From NCBI GenBank assembly GCA_964587815.1, contig CAZPMH010000039.1, positions 1 through 12,572 on the forward strand: 12,572 nucleotides of DNA, written 5' to 3'. This document shows positions 11,078-12,572 of this stretch, one piece after another. Each line of letters opens with the position of its first letter. Position 1 is the stretch's first letter. The position numbers were made by a program, and so were the translations under genes. This DNA is from UBA1672 sp964587815. Lineage in GTDB: Bacteria > Pseudomonadota > Alphaproteobacteria > Micavibrionales > Micavibrionaceae. Below the pieces are notes generated by a model. The model had not been told where the DNA came from. It did no database searches and saw only the letters and a list, made by a program, of their open reading frames with translations.

Positions 11078-12572
11078 GAATATCTCAAAACGATCTTGGT
11101 TTTGCCTTTAAATTTCTTGCCGTACATCGGATCGACATCCGCCCAACGGCTCCATGGTTTCACTTCATGATATCCGACCTTGAGCGCATGAACGGGCGGC
11201 TGGCCGCGCAGCAAAATAATGCAGTCTTCAAATTGCCGTACCTCATCGGGAGTGAGGAGAGCACGCGCATGTTCCCCCACGCTATGCATGACGGGATCAT
11301 GAATAATATGGCCGAGGTTAAAATTATCGCCCTTTACCGTGGTATTACCCAAAGTGCGAGAAATCAGCTCCGCCGTTTTATAAGATTGAATGCCGAAGAA
11401 TTGCTGACATTCGCATTGCTCCAACAATGTTTGCAAATCATCGTGCCCGTAGGTTTTCGCGAAAGCATCCAAAGACTGGAGCGCAAACCATACGCGGCAG
11501 CCATAACTCCGTAATTCTGTCAGCTTGGCAGTCAGGCCTTCAATCCTGAAATTCGCGGCCTCATCAAAAAGAAATAAGACCTGCTCTTTACTCTGGCATC
11601 GTGTGAGCTCCGTTAGAGCGCACCAACCGAGCAACCCAAGCCAAGGCGCATAAACCCGCATGCGCGTGGGATCGGCAATCAAGTAAACGGTTGCCTTTTG
11701 TTTTTTCAAATCCGCAAAACGGAAGTCACACGTGCTTGTGCTTTCGGCAAGCCAGCCGCTCGCGCTAAAGGCTGAAAAAGCCTGCACCGCACCTTCACGA
11801 AATGACTCCCATTGCCGTTTATCGTTTTGCTCGACCTTGGCCAGAAGATCGTTCGCGATATCGGCCAGATCGCCTTTGAGCAAATCAGAACAGGACGCGA
11901 CATAGAGCGCTTCTCTTAAATCTGTTTCGTTTCGAAGCATCTTTAAAATATCGCTGAGCGTTGGTGTTTTATTCTGATCTTTCGTCACCAGATACAGCAT
12001 GCAAAACACCGTTATCATGCGGCTACCGTTACGAAAGAATGTGTTCTCTCCCGCTTGTGGCGGTTCGGGCATGAGCTGAAACGCGATAGCTTGCGCATCG
12101 GTGATGAGGTCAGAGAGATTTTGCACAGCCCAACTATCAGATAAAATCTGCAACGGATTATACCGCGCCGCCTTGCCGAGCTTATCTTCAAAAAGCTGCG
12201 CAGGATTAACACAGTAAATTTTATGCTTATGCCGCTTTGCTCTGGTGCGTTTGGTAATGCATGCCAGCGTACCTTTTAAATCAGGGACGATCATCGGCAT
12301 ATCATTATGCAGCAAAGCGGGAATAAAGAAATTGACGGTCTTACCGCCGCCTGCAGGCGAGAGCGTCAGGCCATGCGTTTCACCGTTGAAGAATAACGGA
12401 CGGCCGCTCTTGGCTGATGCACCGAGGAATAATCCTTTAGTTTTGAAACGCCCCGCGCGTTTATGGTCTTTATCAGTTGCCCATCGCGCAGAGCCGTAAT
12501 TAAGGGATGGTCTTCGCGCATACCAGCGCAGCAATAAATTACGCGATACGCTCAGAACTTCATTGGCTAATC
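11074..12572 (-). CDS. VirD4/TraG-family type IV secretion coupling protein (5' end missing)
   Basis: This inner-membrane ATPase recruits substrate DNA or protein to a type IV secretion channel. The frame is open to the window edge (upstream codons read LANEVLSVSRNL), so the apparent TTG start at 12534 is not real and the N-terminal membrane helices are missing. Counting from that TTG: NYGSARWAT (12-20), a Walker A-like SPAGGGKT (59-66), PDLKG (84-88), Walker B VLFLFDEA (319-326), the ALQSLDAFAKTYG region (351-363) and a C-terminal LLTPDEVRQF with RGQPPVHALK. These are standard for the family. The Walker A loop departs from the usual GxxGxGKS form. The small membrane gene follows with a 4-bp overlap. 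Its presence implies that transfer genes continue beyond the right edge. Confidence 0.93.
   Translation of the reverse strand, partial: LANEVLSVSRNLLLRWYARRPSLNYGSARWATDKDHKRAGRFKTKGLFLGASAKSGRPLFFNGETHGLTLSPAGGGKTVNFFIPALLHNDMPMIVPDLKGTLACITKRTRAKRHKHKIYCVNPAQLFEDKLGKAARYNPLQILSDSWAVQNLSDLITDAQAIAFQLMPEPPQAGENTFFRNGSRMITVFCMLYLVTKDQNKTPTLSDILKMLRNETDLREALYVASCSDLLKGDLADIANDLLAKVEQNDKRQWESFREGAVQAFSAFSASGWLAESTSTCDFRFADLKKQKATVYLIADPTRMRVYAPWLGLLGWCALTELTRCQSKEQVLFLFDEAANFRIEGLTAKLTELRSYGCRVWFALQSLDAFAKTYGHDDLQTLLEQCECQQFFGIQSYKTAELISRTLGNTTVKGDNFNLGHIIHDPVMHSVGEHARALLTPDEVRQFEDCIILLRGQPPVHALKVGYHEVKPWSRWADVDPMYGKKFKGKTKIVLRYS

Larger units (their letters stand above)
81..12572. mobile_element. 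Integrative (probably conjugative) element at tRNA-Gly, left part
   Basis: Everything right of the tRNA appears to be element DNA. It holds an integrase gene abutting the tRNA 3' end, an excisionase-like gene, a restriction-modification cassette, a C4-like antisense RNA region, several small phage/plasmid-type genes, and a VirD4/TraG coupling protein gene at the right edge. No copy of the tRNA 3' end (GGGTTCGAATCCC to CCA) was found elsewhere in the window, so attR must lie to the right, and the right boundary given is only the window edge. Relaxase and other secretion genes are not visible, so conjugative versus merely mobilizable status is inferred from the coupling protein alone. Confidence 0.75.

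Noticed and set aside
11167..11514. 115-codon plus-strand frame antisense to the coupling protein gene
   Set aside because: It is a shadow of a strongly supported gene and has no recognisable product.
12532..12534. TTG as the true start of the VirD4/TraG gene
   Set aside because: The frame stays open to the window edge and the family has N-terminal membrane helices that are absent here, so the gene is cut by the window.
81..12572. CRISPR array, rRNA or complete insertion sequence
   Set aside because: No regularly spaced direct repeats, no rRNA sequence, and no transposase with flanking terminal inverted repeats were seen on either strand.

Overview
The window looks like the left end of an integrative, probably conjugative, element in an alphaproteobacterium of moderate to low GC. 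The tRNA-Gly(GCC) at 6-80 has the alphaproteobacterial form. A tyrosine integrase gene points at its 3' end, which is the usual arrangement at an attL junction. The far end holds a VirD4/TraG-type coupling protein gene that runs off the window, so a type IV secretion locus probably continues to the right. No second copy of the tRNA 3' end is visible, so the other border lies outside. The taxonomic call rests on the tRNA and gene style only.

Layout. (1) 6-1243: tRNA-Gly, integrase, and an excisionase-like HTH gene that overlaps the integrase gene by 100 bp. A 17-nt palindromic motif occurs twice here. (2) 1328-2136: a small unknown minus-strand gene, then a structured non-coding region on the plus strand. 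This region has the layout of a phage P1/P4-type C4 antisense RNA (1755-1833) with a 16-bp split complementary target at 1907-1926. Downstream lie a 9-codon leader ORF and what seems to be a cut-off reading frame. (3) 2009-4524: a complete HpaII-type restriction-modification cassette with a Vsr-type mismatch nicking enzyme (minus strand), a C5-cytosine methyltransferase and a HpaII-family endonuclease. It is closed by a strong bidirectional terminator. (4) 4582-7151: an orphan minus-strand gene, a palindrome-rich regulatory gap, and a two-gene operon of an HTH regulator and a WD40-like protein of unknown role. (5) 7344-10085: an unrecognised 853-aa protein with an internal signal-peptide-like segment and coiled coils, followed 6 bp later by a 57-aa charged helical protein. 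(6) 10096-10877: a clear promoter and an operon of three very small basic proteins of phage/plasmid type. (7) 10784-12572, minus strand: a small one-pass membrane protein translationally coupled to the VirD4/TraG coupling protein.

Taken together this is a tRNA-borne element with integration and excision genes, a defence cassette, an antisense-RNA immunity-like control region, accessory genes of unknown function, and the edge of a transfer apparatus. The best candidates for something undescribed are the C4-like RNA abutting the restriction cassette, the HTH/WD40-like pair, and the 853-aa/57-aa pair.
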